The translations under genes were made by a program, and so were the position numbers. From contig NC_090447.1 in assembly GCF_031143425.1 (NCBI RefSeq), forward strand, positions 139,721,106 through 139,785,105: a stretch of 64,000 nt of DNA, in the 5' to 3' direction. The notes below the pieces were generated by a model. The model did not search any database, had not been told where the DNA came from, and saw nothing but the letters and a program-made list of their open reading frames with translations. Every line of letters starts with the position of its first letter. Position 1 is the stretch's first letter. Source of the DNA: Pleurodeles waltl. Lineage: Eukaryota; Chordata; Amphibia; Caudata; Salamandridae. Positions 21,760 to 32,139 of this stretch are shown piece after piece.

Positions 21760-22915
21760 AGTATGTCATGCAATGTCATGACTTTGACTGTATAATGTGT
21801 TTGGAAAGAAGGTTTTGACATATTCTCATTTTGTTAATGTTGCTTGGTTTCTGTCAGATATTTGTCATGGACTGTGTTCCTCAGATATTGTCTATATGAA
21901 TTGTGTCACATGTATGGCTAAGCTCTTTATTTTTGTGTTTGTTTAGGTAGCTTTACCATGGAATCTTCATTTGGACATTTCAGAATTGTGACATTAGCAG
22001 GCGTATGATGCTGTTGGGACATAGGAAGTTGACATGGATTCTTTCTGGGAACGTAAGTCACAGGCTTTTGGGTGTACAGGACATGTGTCAAGACAGCTTG
22101 CACAGTGATAGGATGGAAGTTAAGGAGACTCCATTGGACTGTGTCCTTATTTTGTGGTGGCCATGATATATTATGTATGCCATCATGTGCTCAGACAATA
22201 TGTAGTTATGGGGCAAATTCATATTAGTTTCCCTTCACATTCGCTAAAAACTCTTTTTGTATGAACTCTATGTAGCTGTTGATGTGCTTTCACATTGTAG
22301 GCCAAAGTGCCTGTGGCACATCAGTGAGATTTGTTTGTGTCTTACCGCCAGATGCAGAAGCACTGTACTGTATTGAACCTGTGGTCAGAAACTGTTGTAC
22401 TGCCATCTGTCTGAGTCTTGTATTATATGATGTTAGATTCCTTTTGTGAGGTAGGTGACATGGCTCTAGCTGACATCAACCAATTTCATTTTTGCCTGAT
22501 CTACAGGCAATGCCTGACATATCCATTGCTTCCATGTTCTGGTGGTCTGTACCTATAAATGTTTTCAATCATGTATGATTTGCTATGTATCTGACATCTT
22601 CCCAGCCTTTGATTTGAACAATGTAATAAAAACGTTCTTAGACAAGACACTTGTATGTATGTGTTTGTGTGGCATAGCTGTCATCCTGAACTAAACATTG
22701 CGTACATGCAACCTTTCCATGCTTACACAAGTAGCTTGTTTATCATTCTATTGTTCACATGGTATTACAAATTATCATTGCTAAAAGTGGTAAAGGTGAA
22801 GACATACTTGGTGCAAAAGCAAACATGAAAGAAAAGTGAAGTGGTCAGTCATGGTGAATGAACCCATAGATGTAGATGCCAAATCATCTGTAAACCAAAG
22901 TCCAGATTACTCCTC
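21760..22915. other. Harbinger copy 2 interior, transposase 3' flank
   Basis: Non-coding sequence between the plus-strand transposase and the minus-strand second Myb-type gene. An AATAAA on the plus strand near 22625 could serve the transposase transcript. Nothing else is recognisable. Confidence 0.4.
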
Positions 22916-22918
22916 CCA

Positions 22919-23435
22919 TCATAAATGCAATAGTGTCCAGAAATAGTCCACAGAGTAAATGTGTGACACACAAAGGAGGTTCTTAAGTTTGAGGTTTCTT
23001 ACTGTCGGTGGTGGTTGTCTTACCATCCGCACCTCCTGGATATTTACATGTATGGCCCCGCTTGCGAGGGGAGGGGGTTTCAGCTGCTGTAGAGGCAGGG
23101 GTTTCCGACAGTGTTTCTTCCCCTGACAGGGCCTCCATTCCTGTGGCTGCTGCAAATGTAGATGAGCTTGATGTAGTTGCATTACAGGAAGGGTAGAATG
23201 TGGTGGAAAAGCCCTGCTCAGGATTATATGGATGTCCATCAGCACCCCTGTTTGGGGCCCATGTTGGAGTTATAAGCCTCCATCTGTTGGAGCATGTCCC
23301 TCTGAAGCTGTTTAATTTCCCAGAGTTCAGTAACTACCAGGCCCATCATCCGGATAGACCCCCAAGACTTGGCTGATGGTTTCCTAGTCATGAGTGGCCC
23401 CAGTGGCCTCACTCTACTGGCCCACAGAAACCTCC
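22919..23435 (-). pseudogene. Second Myb-type partner gene, C-terminal part (copy 2)
   Basis: On the minus strand, before the junction with LINE copy A, a helical segment reads L-W-E-I-K-Q-L-Q-R-D-M-L-Q-Q-M-E-A-Y-N-S. It is followed by a Ser/Thr/Pro-rich tail with P-S-P-R-K-R-G-H-T-C-K near 23060, a likely basic nuclear signal. This is the C-terminal half of the gene whose Myb-like N-terminal exon is at 31376-31700; two LINEs separate the halves. The helical segment corresponds in position to the Gln-rich coiled coil of copy 1 (14593-14988). Confidence 0.5.
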
Positions 23436-23445
23436 CACTGTGACT

Positions 23446-24370
23446 CCTCTGACCGCCTGGTAAGCATCTGTTCTTCCTCCTCTGTGCAGCCCCACCTGTT
23501 TGCTGCTGCCTTTGCTGCAAGTGAACTGAAAGCCTGTCAGTCTCTCAGTTTGAGGCCCACCTCCATCTACAGGCTTCCACCTGCGCCTCATCCCTGGTTC
23601 GCCTAGTGACCATGTGCATGTAAGTATCTTGCTGTCACTCTTTACTCCTGCTTTTAATTCTGCTTTTTACTTCTGTTCATTACTTCTGCTTATTTGTCTG
23701 TCTTTTTTATTTAATTTTGCTTTTCTTTCCTCTTGTCTCTTTCTCTGTTCTTTAACTTTCCCCACGTTTTCCAGCACTGCTGCTGCCCCTGTGGCCCGTC
23801 CCCTCCCTCCCTGTGAAGCACTTTCCCACCCTCCCACCTCCCTGGTGACTGGACCCCTGGCCTCCCTCGTCGTCTTAATGGCGGCCACTGTGCACTGAGA
23901 GGGTGACTCCTCTGACATCCTGGTCAGCGTTTGTTTGTCCTCCTCTGTGAAGCTTTACCTGTTTGCTGCTGCTGCTGCCTCTGCTGTGAGCTAACTGAGA
24001 GCCTGCCTGACTGGCAGTTCGAGGCCTAACTCCATCTGCAGGCTCCTGCCTGCGCCTCATCCCTGGTGGCCACGTGGCCATCTGCATGTAAATATCTTGC
24101 TGTCTCTTTCCTCCTTCTTTTACTTCTGCTCTTTACTTCTGTTTTTTACTTCTGCTTATTTTTCTGTCTTTTTCATTTAATTTTGCTTTTCTTTCCTTCT
24201 TTTCTCTTTCTCTCTCCTTTCACTTCCCCTGCATTTTCCCGCACCACTGCTGCCCCTGCAGCACCTCCCTCCCTGCGAAGCACTTTCCCGCCCTCCCACT
24301 TCCCTGCTGACTGGACCTTCTGCCTCCCTCCTCTTCTTAATGGTGTCCACACCGCTGGCCTGCCAAAGGA
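23446..24370 (+). repeat. Two tandem 5' UTR monomers of LINE copy A
   Basis: Two collinear units with a period of about 463-468 bp. CTCTGACCGCCTGGTAAGC at about 23446 matches CTCTGACATCCTGGTCAGC at about 23909. CGCCTCATCCCTGGTTCGC (about 23585) matches CGCCTCATCCCTGGTGGCC (about 24053). Both contain pyrimidine-rich TTACTTCTGCT runs. Tandem 5' monomers act as promoters in some LINE families, so this is the probable transcription control region. It could alternatively come from two stacked insertions. Confidence 0.7.
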
Positions 24371-24615
24371 GCGCCAAAGGCAAGCCTGTCTGCGCCCGTC
24401 CATGTCTGGACTGCTCCTAACACCATGGAGCCTGGTCCTCGCTCCATCCGCCGGTTCAACTCTGACACACTGCGCACCCTCAACCTGGGAAAATTCTCAG
24501 CCTGCCACCTAGCTGACTCGAGGAACACTCATGGACCTTTTTCATGCCATGCATGCTCCTGCACCCTTCACCGACCACCACATGATCCTGAACCAAGCAC
24601 AGATGACCACCTCAA

Positions 24616-25681
24616 GTGCATACCCTCAACATACGCTCCCTTGTCAAGCACGCAGTAGAAGTCTGGGACCTCCTCAACTCGACTGCCCCAGACGTCGCCT
24701 TCCTCACGGAGACGTGGATCACCCCCACCTTGGCCTCGAACATCGCTACGGCTATCCCAGACAAATGCAAAATCATCCACAAGGACAGAGCCAACCGGCC
24801 TGGAAGAGACATTGCCATAGTCTATAGAACACCCACCACCAGCTCACAAAGCTACCCTCAAAATCCACACCCACTCGGACGACACCCTCAGGACAGCCGA
24901 ACACCTCCACTTCCAGATCCACACGGACCCCAACACGACCCTCAGAGGAACCCTCATATACCGCCCTCCAGGACCAAGAGCCCCCTTCAGCGACACCATC
25001 GCCGACCTTGCAAGCACCCACACCCTCGCTTCCCCGGATTACATCCTCCTGGGAGATCTGAACTACCATCTGGAAAATGCCAACGACGTCAACACCGCAT
25101 CACTGACCTCCAACCTCCTCAACCTCGGACTCCGCCAGCTAGTCAACACGCCCACCCACATCGCCGGACACACCCTTGACCCCCTCTTCACCTCAAGCAA
25201 CCACGTTTCCTTCAGCCACACCTCCGAACTCCACTGGACCGACCATCACTGCGTCCATTTCACCTATAAGAAAACCACAGAGCAACACCGCATCCAGCTA
25301 CCTCCCCACCGCCGCTGGGGCAAAGTCACCCAAGACCAACTGACCAGCACCCTCATCAACAACCTTCCACCCGACGCAACCGACCCGAGCACAGCCGCCA
25401 TCAACCTCCATCAATGGATCCTCGACTGCGCCAACACCCTTGCCCCTCTCAAGAAACCCACCGCCATCCAAGGAAAGAAAAAACCAGCCTGGTTCACAGA
25501 CGATCTAACCACCTCCAAAAGCATCTGCCAGAAGCTCAAAAAGAAATGGATCCAAGAACGCACACCCGACAACCTCGCCGCCCTCAAAAACGCCAACCGC
25601 GAACACCACCAACGGATCCGCATCGCCAAGCGCGCCCACTTCACCGAACGAATCAACAACAACGCCCACGACTGCAAATAA
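24616..25681 (+). pseudogene. LINE copy A endonuclease domain
   Basis: An exonuclease-endonuclease-phosphatase domain that would nick target DNA for target-primed reverse transcription. Visible motifs: L-N-I-R-S-L near 24622, the magnesium-binding Glu in F-L-T-E-T-W near 24700, G-D-L-N near 25058, and the C-terminal W-T-D-H-H-C near 25232. A one-base shift near 24835-24845 changes the frame after I-V-Y-R. The second half is then open until a TAA at 25679-25681, which lies in frame with the reverse transcriptase directly downstream. The rest of the domain is well kept. Confidence 0.8.
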
Positions 25682-25693
25682 CTCTTCGGCATC

Positions 25694-27421
25694 GTGAAGG
25701 AACTCTCCAATCCAAAAGCCAACTCCAACGACATCCCGCCCTCCCAGAAACTCTGCGACGACCTCTCCACCTTCTTCCACCAGAAAATCGCTACCATCCA
25801 CGACAGCTTCAACACCGGTCCACCGCCAGACCCCACCCCCGACGTCTCCTCTCGCGACTGCCGCCTCACCGCCTGGACCCACGTGGACGAGGCAGAAACC
25901 ATAACAACCATGAACACCATCCACTCAGGCTCCCCCACGGACCCCTGCCCCCATCATGTTTTCAACTCAGCCAACGCCACCATCGCCCCCGAACTCTGCA
26001 AGATCATCAACCTCTCCTTCACTTCTGCCACCTTCCCGGACAGCTGGAAACACTCAGAAATCCAACCCCTCCTCAAAAAACCCAAGGCCGACCCCAACGA
26101 TCTCAAAAACTTCCGTCCGATCTCTCTCCTCCCTTTTCCAGCGAAAGTCATCGAGAAGATCGTCAACACTCAGCTCACCCACTTCCTCGAAGACAATTCC
26201 ATCCTGGACCCCTCACAATCCGGATTCAGACGAAACCACAGCACTGAGACTGCTCTCCTCGCCGCCACAGATGACATCAGACATCAAATGGACAACGGCG
26301 AAACCTCAGCCCTCATCCTCCTCGACCTATCAGCCGCCTTTGACACCGTCTGCCACCGCACCCTACTGACCCGCCTCCAGGAAGCCGGCATCCAAGACAA
26401 AGCCCTCCACTGGATCTCATCCTTCCTCTCCGACAGAACGCAGAGAGTCCGTCTCTCCCCTTTCCGCTCCAAAGCCACCAACCTCATCTGCGGCGTCCCC
26501 CAAGGATCCTCCCTCAGCCCTACGTTGTTCAACGTCTACATGGCCCCCCTCGCTCAACTGGCCCGCCAACATCATCTCAGCATCATCTCCTACGCCGACG
26601 ACACCCAGCTCGTCCTCTCCCTGACCAAAGACCCGCTCAGCGCCAAAACAAACCTCCACGAGGGACTAAAATCCATCGCCGATTGGATGAACAACAGTCG
26701 CCTGAAACTCAACTCCGACAAGATGGAAGTCCTCATCCTCGGGCGCACTCCCTCGGCCTGGAACGACTCATGGTGGCCCTCCGTCCTCAGACCCCCGCCT
26801 ACCCCTGCCAGCCACGCAAGAAACCTCGGCTTCATCCTGGACTCCGCCCTCACCATGTCCAAACAGGTCAGCGCCGTCTCCTCCTCCTGTTTCAACACCC
26901 TTCGAATGCTCCGCAGAATCTTCAAGTGGATTCCAACAGAAACCAGAAAGACGGTGACCCAGGCCCTCGTCAGCAGCAGACTTGACTACGGCAACGCACT
27001 CTACACAGGCATCCCAACCAAAGACATCAAACGACTCCAACGTATCCAAAATGCCTCCGCCCGACTGATCCTCGACATACCCCGCCGAAGTCACATCTCC
27101 CCTCACCTAAAGGAACTCCACTGGCTCCCGGTAGACAAGAGGATCACCTTTAAACTCCTGACCCACGCTCACAAGGCACTTCACAACACCGGACCCTCCT
27201 ACCTCAACACCAGACTTAACTTCTACACTCCAACACGTCAACTCCGATCCGCCAACCTCGCCCTCGCCATCATACCCCGAATCCAGCGCAAGACATCCGG
27301 CGGCAGATCCTTCTCCTTCCTCGCCGCCAAGACCTGGAACTTTCTCCCCACATCTCTTCGCCAGACCCAGGACCTCCTCGCATTCAAAAGGCTCCTCAAG
27401 ACCTGGCTCTTCGACCGCTAA
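25694..27421 (+). CDS. LINE copy A reverse transcriptase (C-terminal part of ORF2)
   Basis: 575 open codons ending TAA. Reverse transcriptase motifs are in order: N-F-R-P-I-S-L-L (residues 139-146), L-L-D-L-S-A-A-F-D with the first catalytic Asp (209-217), G-V-P-Q-G-S-S-L-S-P (267-276) and Y-A-D-D with the catalytic Asp pair (300-303). The C-terminal 200 residues (R-I-Q-N-A-S-A-R-L-I-L then L-H-W-L-P-V) are typical of CR1/L2 elements. The Met at 25694 is only the first after the upstream TAA at 25679; in an intact element the frame would continue from the endonuclease. All catalytic residues are kept, so the enzyme part could be functional. No RNase H domain is present, as expected for this group. 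Confidence 0.88.
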   Translation: MKELSNPKANSNDIPPSQKLCDDLSTFFHQKIATIHDSFNTGPPPDPTPDVSSRDCRLTAWTHVDEAETITTMNTIHSGSPTDPCPHHVFNSANATIAPELCKIINLSFTSATFPDSWKHSEIQPLLKKPKADPNDLKNFRPISLLPFPAKVIEKIVNTQLTHFLEDNSILDPSQSGFRRNHSTETALLAATDDIRHQMDNGETSALILLDLSAAFDTVCHRTLLTRLQEAGIQDKALHWISSFLSDRTQRVRLSPFRSKATNLICGVPQGSSLSPTLFNVYMAPLAQLARQHHLSIISYADDTQLVLSLTKDPLSAKTNLHEGLKSIADWMNNSRLKLNSDKMEVLILGRTPSAWNDSWWPSVLRPPPTPASHARNLGFILDSALTMSKQVSAVSSSCFNTLRMLRRIFKWIPTETRKTVTQALVSSRLDYGNALYTGIPTKDIKRLQRIQNASARLILDIPRRSHISPHLKELHWLPVDKRITFKLLTHAHKALHNTGPSYLNTRLNFYTPTRQLRSANLALAIIPRIQRKTSGGRSFSFLAAKTWNFLPTSLRQTQDLLAFKRLLKTWLFDR

Positions 27422-27493
27422 ATCAGCAGCGCTCCCCCCCCCCCTCAGCGCCTCGAAACCCTGACGGGTACATAGCGCGCTTTATAAATACTA

Positions 27494-27517
27494 TGATTGA
27501 TTGATTGATTGATTGAT
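27494..27517 (+). repeat. (TGAT)n tail of LINE copy A
   Basis: Six TGAT units form the 3' tail. The same tail ends LINE copy B at 29965-29988, which supports a common tail type for the family. Confidence 0.9.
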
Positions 27518-29988
27518 AACCACCAACGAGTCACAGTCTCAGCCAACCCATGAACACCTACACTTCCAGATTCAGATCAACCCCAACTTCTCTCTTCATG
27601 GCACACTCATCTATAGGCTGCTTGGACCCCGACCTCAATTCTACGAAGACATCCCCACCCACATAGCTGCACACATCCTCGACCCTGTCTTCTCAGCAGG
27701 GAACAACATCACCATCTCTCACACCTCCGAACATCATTGGACCGGCCACAAGTGTGTCCACTTTTACCTTCATGAAGAACACAGCACTCCACTATGCCCC
27801 CCACTCTCTGGCAGAAGCTGAGGCAAAACACAGAAGCGCAACTCACCAACTCTCTTATCCACACCCCACCGGACAAAGCGAATGTAATGTAGCCGCACAT
27901 AATCTACACTGCTGATTATAGGAATGCGCCAACAGCGTAGCCCCGTCAGGAAACCCACAGGAAGCTGACATAGTAAAACATCTAAATGGTTCACGACAGA
28001 CCTACAAGAGTCCAAATGCTCCTGCAGAACACTGGAATGGTAATGGAGGAACAGCAAGTCAACCAAAAACCGCATAGTCTACAAGAAAGCAGTCACCGAG
28101 AACCCCGAGAACATCAGAGCTGCCAAAACATCTGCCATTCAAGAACGCCTCAACACCAGTGTTCACAGCAGCAAACAGCTCTTTGCCATTGTCAAAGAAC
28201 TCATGAATGCCTGGACAGACATCTCATCCACTCCGTCTCCCAAGAACCTGTGTCAACCTTGCCACTTTCTTCCACTGAAAAATCCAGGACATTTAGGAAG
28301 GCTTCAAGAACCAAAATCCACCCGCAGTACCCACAAATACCACCATGTACCCAGCACCGCACCAGATCCTGAACTCCTGGACCCATCATCACCAAAGAGG
28401 ACACCTAAAGACTCATAAACTCCATCTACTCAGGAGCACCCTTGGATTTGTGCTCTCATCACATCTTCAACCTGGCCAACACCACCATAGCACCTGAGCT
28501 CTGCTGAACTATCAACTGATCCTTCGAGACCGCCACCATCCCATCAGACTGGAAGCATGCCGAGATCAACCCACTACTCAAGAAACACACCGCCAACCCA
28601 AGGGAGCTTAAAAACTACAGACCCATCTGTCTGCTACCTTTCCCAGTCAAAGTAGCAGAAAACGCCATCAACCAGCAACTCACCGAATTCCTCGAGGCAC
28701 ACCAAATCCTAGACCCATCCCAATCCAAATTCATGAGCAACCACAGTACCGAAACAGTACTTCTAGCAGCCACCAACGACATATGTACCATACTAGACTA
28801 TGGAGGCACTGGCGCACTCATCCTCCATGACCTCTTTGCCACATTCGAAACCCGTCTTACACTCCACCCACTGTGCCAGACTTCACGACGTCAGCATCCA
28901 TGATGAAGGACTGGAATGGATCAGGTGCTTCCTTACAGGAAGAACACAGTGTCAGACTACCACCGTTCACATCAGAACCCAAAGATAAATGCTTCGAAGT
29001 GCCCCAAGGATCATCACTCAGCCCAATGCTTTTCAGCATCTACATTCATCGCTAGCCAAGATCATTAAAACAACACGGACTAAACATTGTCTCTACGCCG
29101 ACGATACCCAACTGTTCCTCTCCCTGTCTGACAACCCTGTAAAGGCCAAGAGAAATGTCCACAATGGAAAGAGAGCAATCGCTGCCTGGGTGGAAGCCAA
29201 CTGCCTCAAATTCAACTTGGACAAGACGGAGATCCTCGTAATTGGCTCCACCCCTTTCACCTGGAACCACTCCTTGTGGCCTACCACGCTGGGAAATGCC
29301 CCAGCTCCCATGGACCACGCACGCAATCTGGGAATCATCCTGGACTTCTCCCTATCCATGATCCTCCAAGTCAATGCCATCTCGTCGTCATGCTTCCACA
29401 GCCTCAGACTCCTTTGAAAGATTTTCCAGTGGATCCCCTCAAACATGAGGAAGACAGTCACCCAAGACCTCATCACTAGCAAACTGGACTAAAGCAATGC
29501 GCTCTGTGCCAACATCATCAAGAAACTGCAATCACGATTACAAAGAATCCAGAATGCAGCAGCCAGACTCATCCTGGACATCCCTGTCACAGCTACGTCT
29601 ACAAGCTACTTTGGCTCCCAGTCAACAAGCGCATGACACACAACCTCCTGATCCACACCTACAAGGCTCTACACAGCATAGGACCGGCATACCTCAACCA
29701 CCAACTTGCCTTCTACGTACCCAACAGACAACTCCACTCTTCACAGGTCACGCTCACAGCCGTTTCCAAGATTCGAAAAAGCACAACAGGAGGAAGATCC
29801 TTCTCCTACCTTGCAGCCCAGACATGGAATACGCTACCTCTCAGACAGACTCCATCACTGAAGCAGTTCAGGAAGGACCTCAAGACCTGGCCTTTCAATT
29901 GAGCAGCATGTCTGCAAACATCGCTTTGAGACCCTACAGGTGATTTGCAGAGCTTCAGAAATTACTGATTGATTGATTGATTGATTGA
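27518..29988 (+). mobile_element. CR1/L2-type LINE, copy B, 5'-truncated and old
   Basis: Starts at a point equivalent to about 24835 in copy A (shared ACACCTACACTTCCAGAT / ACACCTCCACTTCCAGAT) and runs to a (TGAT)n tail at 29965-29988. It keeps recognisable segments of endonuclease (W-T-G-H-K-C near 27740) and reverse transcriptase (Y-A-D-D near 29095, R-N-L-G-I-I-L-D near 29325, R-I-Q-N-A-A-A-R-L near 29545), with many frameshifts and stops. Its 5' end touches the tail of copy A without a spacer. It is much more diverged than copy A and so was inserted earlier. Confidence 0.8.
28400..29900 (+). pseudogene. LINE copy B reverse transcriptase remnant
   Basis: A broken relative of the copy A enzyme. 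The segment 28989-29417 is open for 142 codons and carries C-L-Y-A-D-D-T-Q-L-F-L-S-L, the Y-A-D-D box. Downstream, K-T-V-T-Q-D-L-I-T-S-K-L-D is followed by a stop, and the last part, T-G-G-R-S-F-S-Y-L-A-A-Q-T-W-N, lies in another frame. The L-D-L-S-A-A-F-D motif has decayed (D-L-F-A-T-F-E near 28830). It cannot encode an active enzyme. Confidence 0.8.
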
Positions 29989-30089
29989 CCCTACCCTGCG
30001 AGCCAGTGCCCGTGGCCCAGGGTATCCTCTCCAACTGGGACCTGGTCCCTCTGTGTCAAGACTGGTGATTTGCACTTCAGGATCCATGA

Positions 30090-30345
30090 CTAGGGGGCAC
30101 AAGATTGTACTAACTGTACTAGGTACACTGTTTGGGGGCACGTTGTTGGTTGAGATGTTGCATCTAGAATGGGATGTGCTGGTGTGAACACAGTGAGACT
30201 CACTGTTGCCGTCTGACCAGGCTGACCAGATGTGCCAGATGCGTCATCCACGTCCCCATGTCCAGGAGTGTTGTAATCCCTCAGGGCTTCATCTGGGGTT
30301 GGGTTGGGAGTCTGTTTGGTGGACAATCTTTGCCCCTAGTGCTGT
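30090..30345 (-). pseudogene. Second Myb-type partner gene, middle segment (copy 2)
   Basis: The minus strand is open here for 78 codons with a Thr/Pro/Asp-rich, low-order sequence (P-N-P-T-P-D-E-A-L-R-D-Y-N near its start, then G-H-G-D-V-D-D-A-S-G-T-S-G). It lies between the Myb-like exon at 31376-31700 and the LINE insertions, on the same strand, and is taken as the linker exon of that gene. Evidence is positional and compositional. Confidence 0.4.
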
Positions 30346-30659
30346 GCCAGATCAACCTGTTATGAAATAGAGTACATTGTTATTGGTGGAAGTATGGAAA
30401 ATACATCCAAATGTTTTGTGTCTCAGTAAGTAAAGACCTGGGAAAATATTAATGGTAGGGTTTCCTATTGTGATAGATTTCCATTGCTTTGAAGTTGTTG
30501 ACAAGACATTTGTAAAGGTTGCAAAAACTGTATTAGAATTGAGCAGGACATTAGATGTGCTGATAAGTTGCATTTTAGGTGAAGGAATGAACATGACATC
30601 TAACAAACAGTTAAGCCAACACAGTGGAGAAGTAACGTGTATTTGACCATTCTAAGGCC

Positions 30660-31320
30660 TAGTAGTGTATGAAACAGGTAAACAGACAACTTGATTGTAT
30701 ATGTTAAAGCAGTCATCATGTGAGCAGTGCAGAGTCAGTGGGTTACCTGCTGCTTCCAATTGGCTTAAGCAGCTTAATACCTTACAGATAATTGAAGTAC
30801 ACACTTGGTAAGGTGACATTCATCCCATCTATAGTTTAATTTGTGGACACTTTGACAACATCAAGCTAGGTAGGTAAATACATCTCTGAATTAAGCATGA
30901 TATGTAGATTTCTCAGTCCATGATGAGTGAACATCAGTTGTGATATGGGAAACAAGTGAATATGGGTAAGAACACAATGGCCTCTTGTTTTGAGTTACAA
31001 AAACAGGGCCTAATGGTAGTTGTAGTCATGCCACTCTCTCTACTTCCAAACACTTGACAAATGGTTAGTCTTAGATACCTGTTGCCACACTGCAGTTAGG
31101 TTGGACCATACATTTACATATTGACACATACCATGGATCCTGGGATGATATTTTACTAGTAACACACTTATAGATCTCATTCCAACATATGGCATGTAAT
31201 GGAGATTGATACATGTGATGTTATGAAGGTCTGTACACATTGACAAATTAACGTCTCTGGAATTGCATGTTAGGAAACTAGATGGAGAACACAATGGCAA
31301 AAGCTGGGATGTGAGCATAC
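30660..31320. other. Intron-like interior of Harbinger copy 2
   Basis: AT-rich, no coding signal. It separates the middle and N-terminal exons of the second Myb-type gene on the minus strand. Confidence 0.35.
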
Positions 31321-31375
31321 AGGGAATTGAAGTTTTGTGACAGTTATTGTGGTGTAACTTGCCAGACTCAGCTCC

Positions 31376-31700
31376 TCAGTTCTTCCTGTCAGCCCTCAGG
31401 ATGCAGAATGGCCAAGACCTTCCTCCTCCAGGGAAAGAGTTGTAATGGGGCACTAGGAGGACAACCACTAGTCTTCTGTGACTCCATGTGTTGCCTGGAG
31501 GCCGGGGAATGCACCTATTCCTAATAGCCTCCTTTGTGTGCAAGGTGGTACCTAATGCATTCACTCTATTGACTATAAATTGCCACGTATCAATTTTCCC
31601 ACTGAGAGGGGTACGTTGCTTTTGGGTTCCAAACAATTGTGGCACTACTCTTATGAATTCAACCATCATGACTCTCAACTCATCCTCAGAAAAACATGGA
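31376..31700 (-). pseudogene. Second Myb-type partner gene, N-terminal Myb-like exon (copy 2)
   Basis: The minus strand encodes a Myb/SANT-type domain: E-L-R-V-M-M-V-E-F-I (near 31670), V-P-Q-L-F-G-T-Q, W-Q-F-I-V-N-R-V-N-A-L-G and a final T-K-E-A-I-R-N-R-C. The last position is Cys where these domains usually have Trp, so the third tryptophan may be lost. The order helix, W, helix, K/R-E-x-I-R-x-R fits the DNA-binding partner genes carried by Harbinger elements. It differs clearly from the Myb-like gene at 17985-19907, so copy 2 has two distinct Myb-type genes. The rest of the gene is at 30090-30345 and 22919-23435. Confidence 0.6.
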
Positions 31701-31739
31701 TTTTAGAATGAGACATAACTTTAAATTAGCCTGTTCTGT

Positions 31740-32099
31740 GCCTTGGACGAGGTGACCTCGTCCAAGGCTACAGTTCCCCTGTGCCTTGGACGAGGTCACC
31801 TCGTCCAAGGCACAGGGGAACTTGGGGGAGCGCTAGCGCGCCCCCGTGCACTCTTCCACCCCGCCCCCCCCCTGTGACGTCAGCACGCGAGCGCGCGCTG
31901 ATTTGTCACAGGGGCCTCCCTATCGCGCTGGAAGCTCTGCTTCCAGCGCGATTGAAAGAGAAATGCAAATGCATTTCTCTTTCAATCACTGGGGGAGGCC
32001 TGGAGGGGCTTCAAAGGGAAGGAAATGTATTTCCTTCCCTTTGAAGTCTTTCCAAGGGTTTCAAAAGCCGGATTGCTTGCAATCCGGCTTTTGAAACCC
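31740..32099. repeat. Second hairpin array
   Basis: Consecutive palindromes: 31740-31768 (14-bp arms), 31773-31821 (24-bp perfect arms, 1-nt centre, containing the previous hairpin sequence again), 31824-31845, 31868-31914 (10-bp outer stem), 31922-31952 (14 bp), 31951-31986 (17 bp perfect), 32009-32046 (18 bp perfect) and 32057-32099 (21 bp perfect, 2-nt loop). A CCTCCC at 31915 can pair with GGGAGG at about 31993, which would close two of the hairpins into a larger branched fold. The architecture is the same as at 3488-4116, but the sequences differ. Confidence 0.85.
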
Positions 32100-32139
32100 C
32101 ACTAGACACCAGGGTTTTTTTTTTTTTCTGAAATTGTCA

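Larger units (their letters stand above)
23435..27517 (+). mobile_element. CR1/L2-type LINE, copy A, nearly intact
   Basis: A non-LTR retrotransposon with two tandem 5' monomers (23446-24370), an AP-type endonuclease (24616-25680), a reverse transcriptase (25694-27421), a short 3' UTR with CTTTATAAATACTATGATTG and a (TGAT)n tail at 27494-27517. The coding part is GC-rich and strongly C-biased, unlike the AT-rich surroundings. Only one frameshift (near 24840) and one stop (25679-25681) separate it from an open frame. No ORF1 protein was seen; some members of this group lack one or have it elsewhere. It lies inside the second Myb-type gene of Harbinger copy 2. Confidence 0.85.

Noticed and set aside
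25411..26925. Long minus-strand open frames opposite the LINE reverse transcriptase
   Set aside because: They are antisense shadows of a C-rich coding sequence whose plus-strand frame has clear enzyme motifs.
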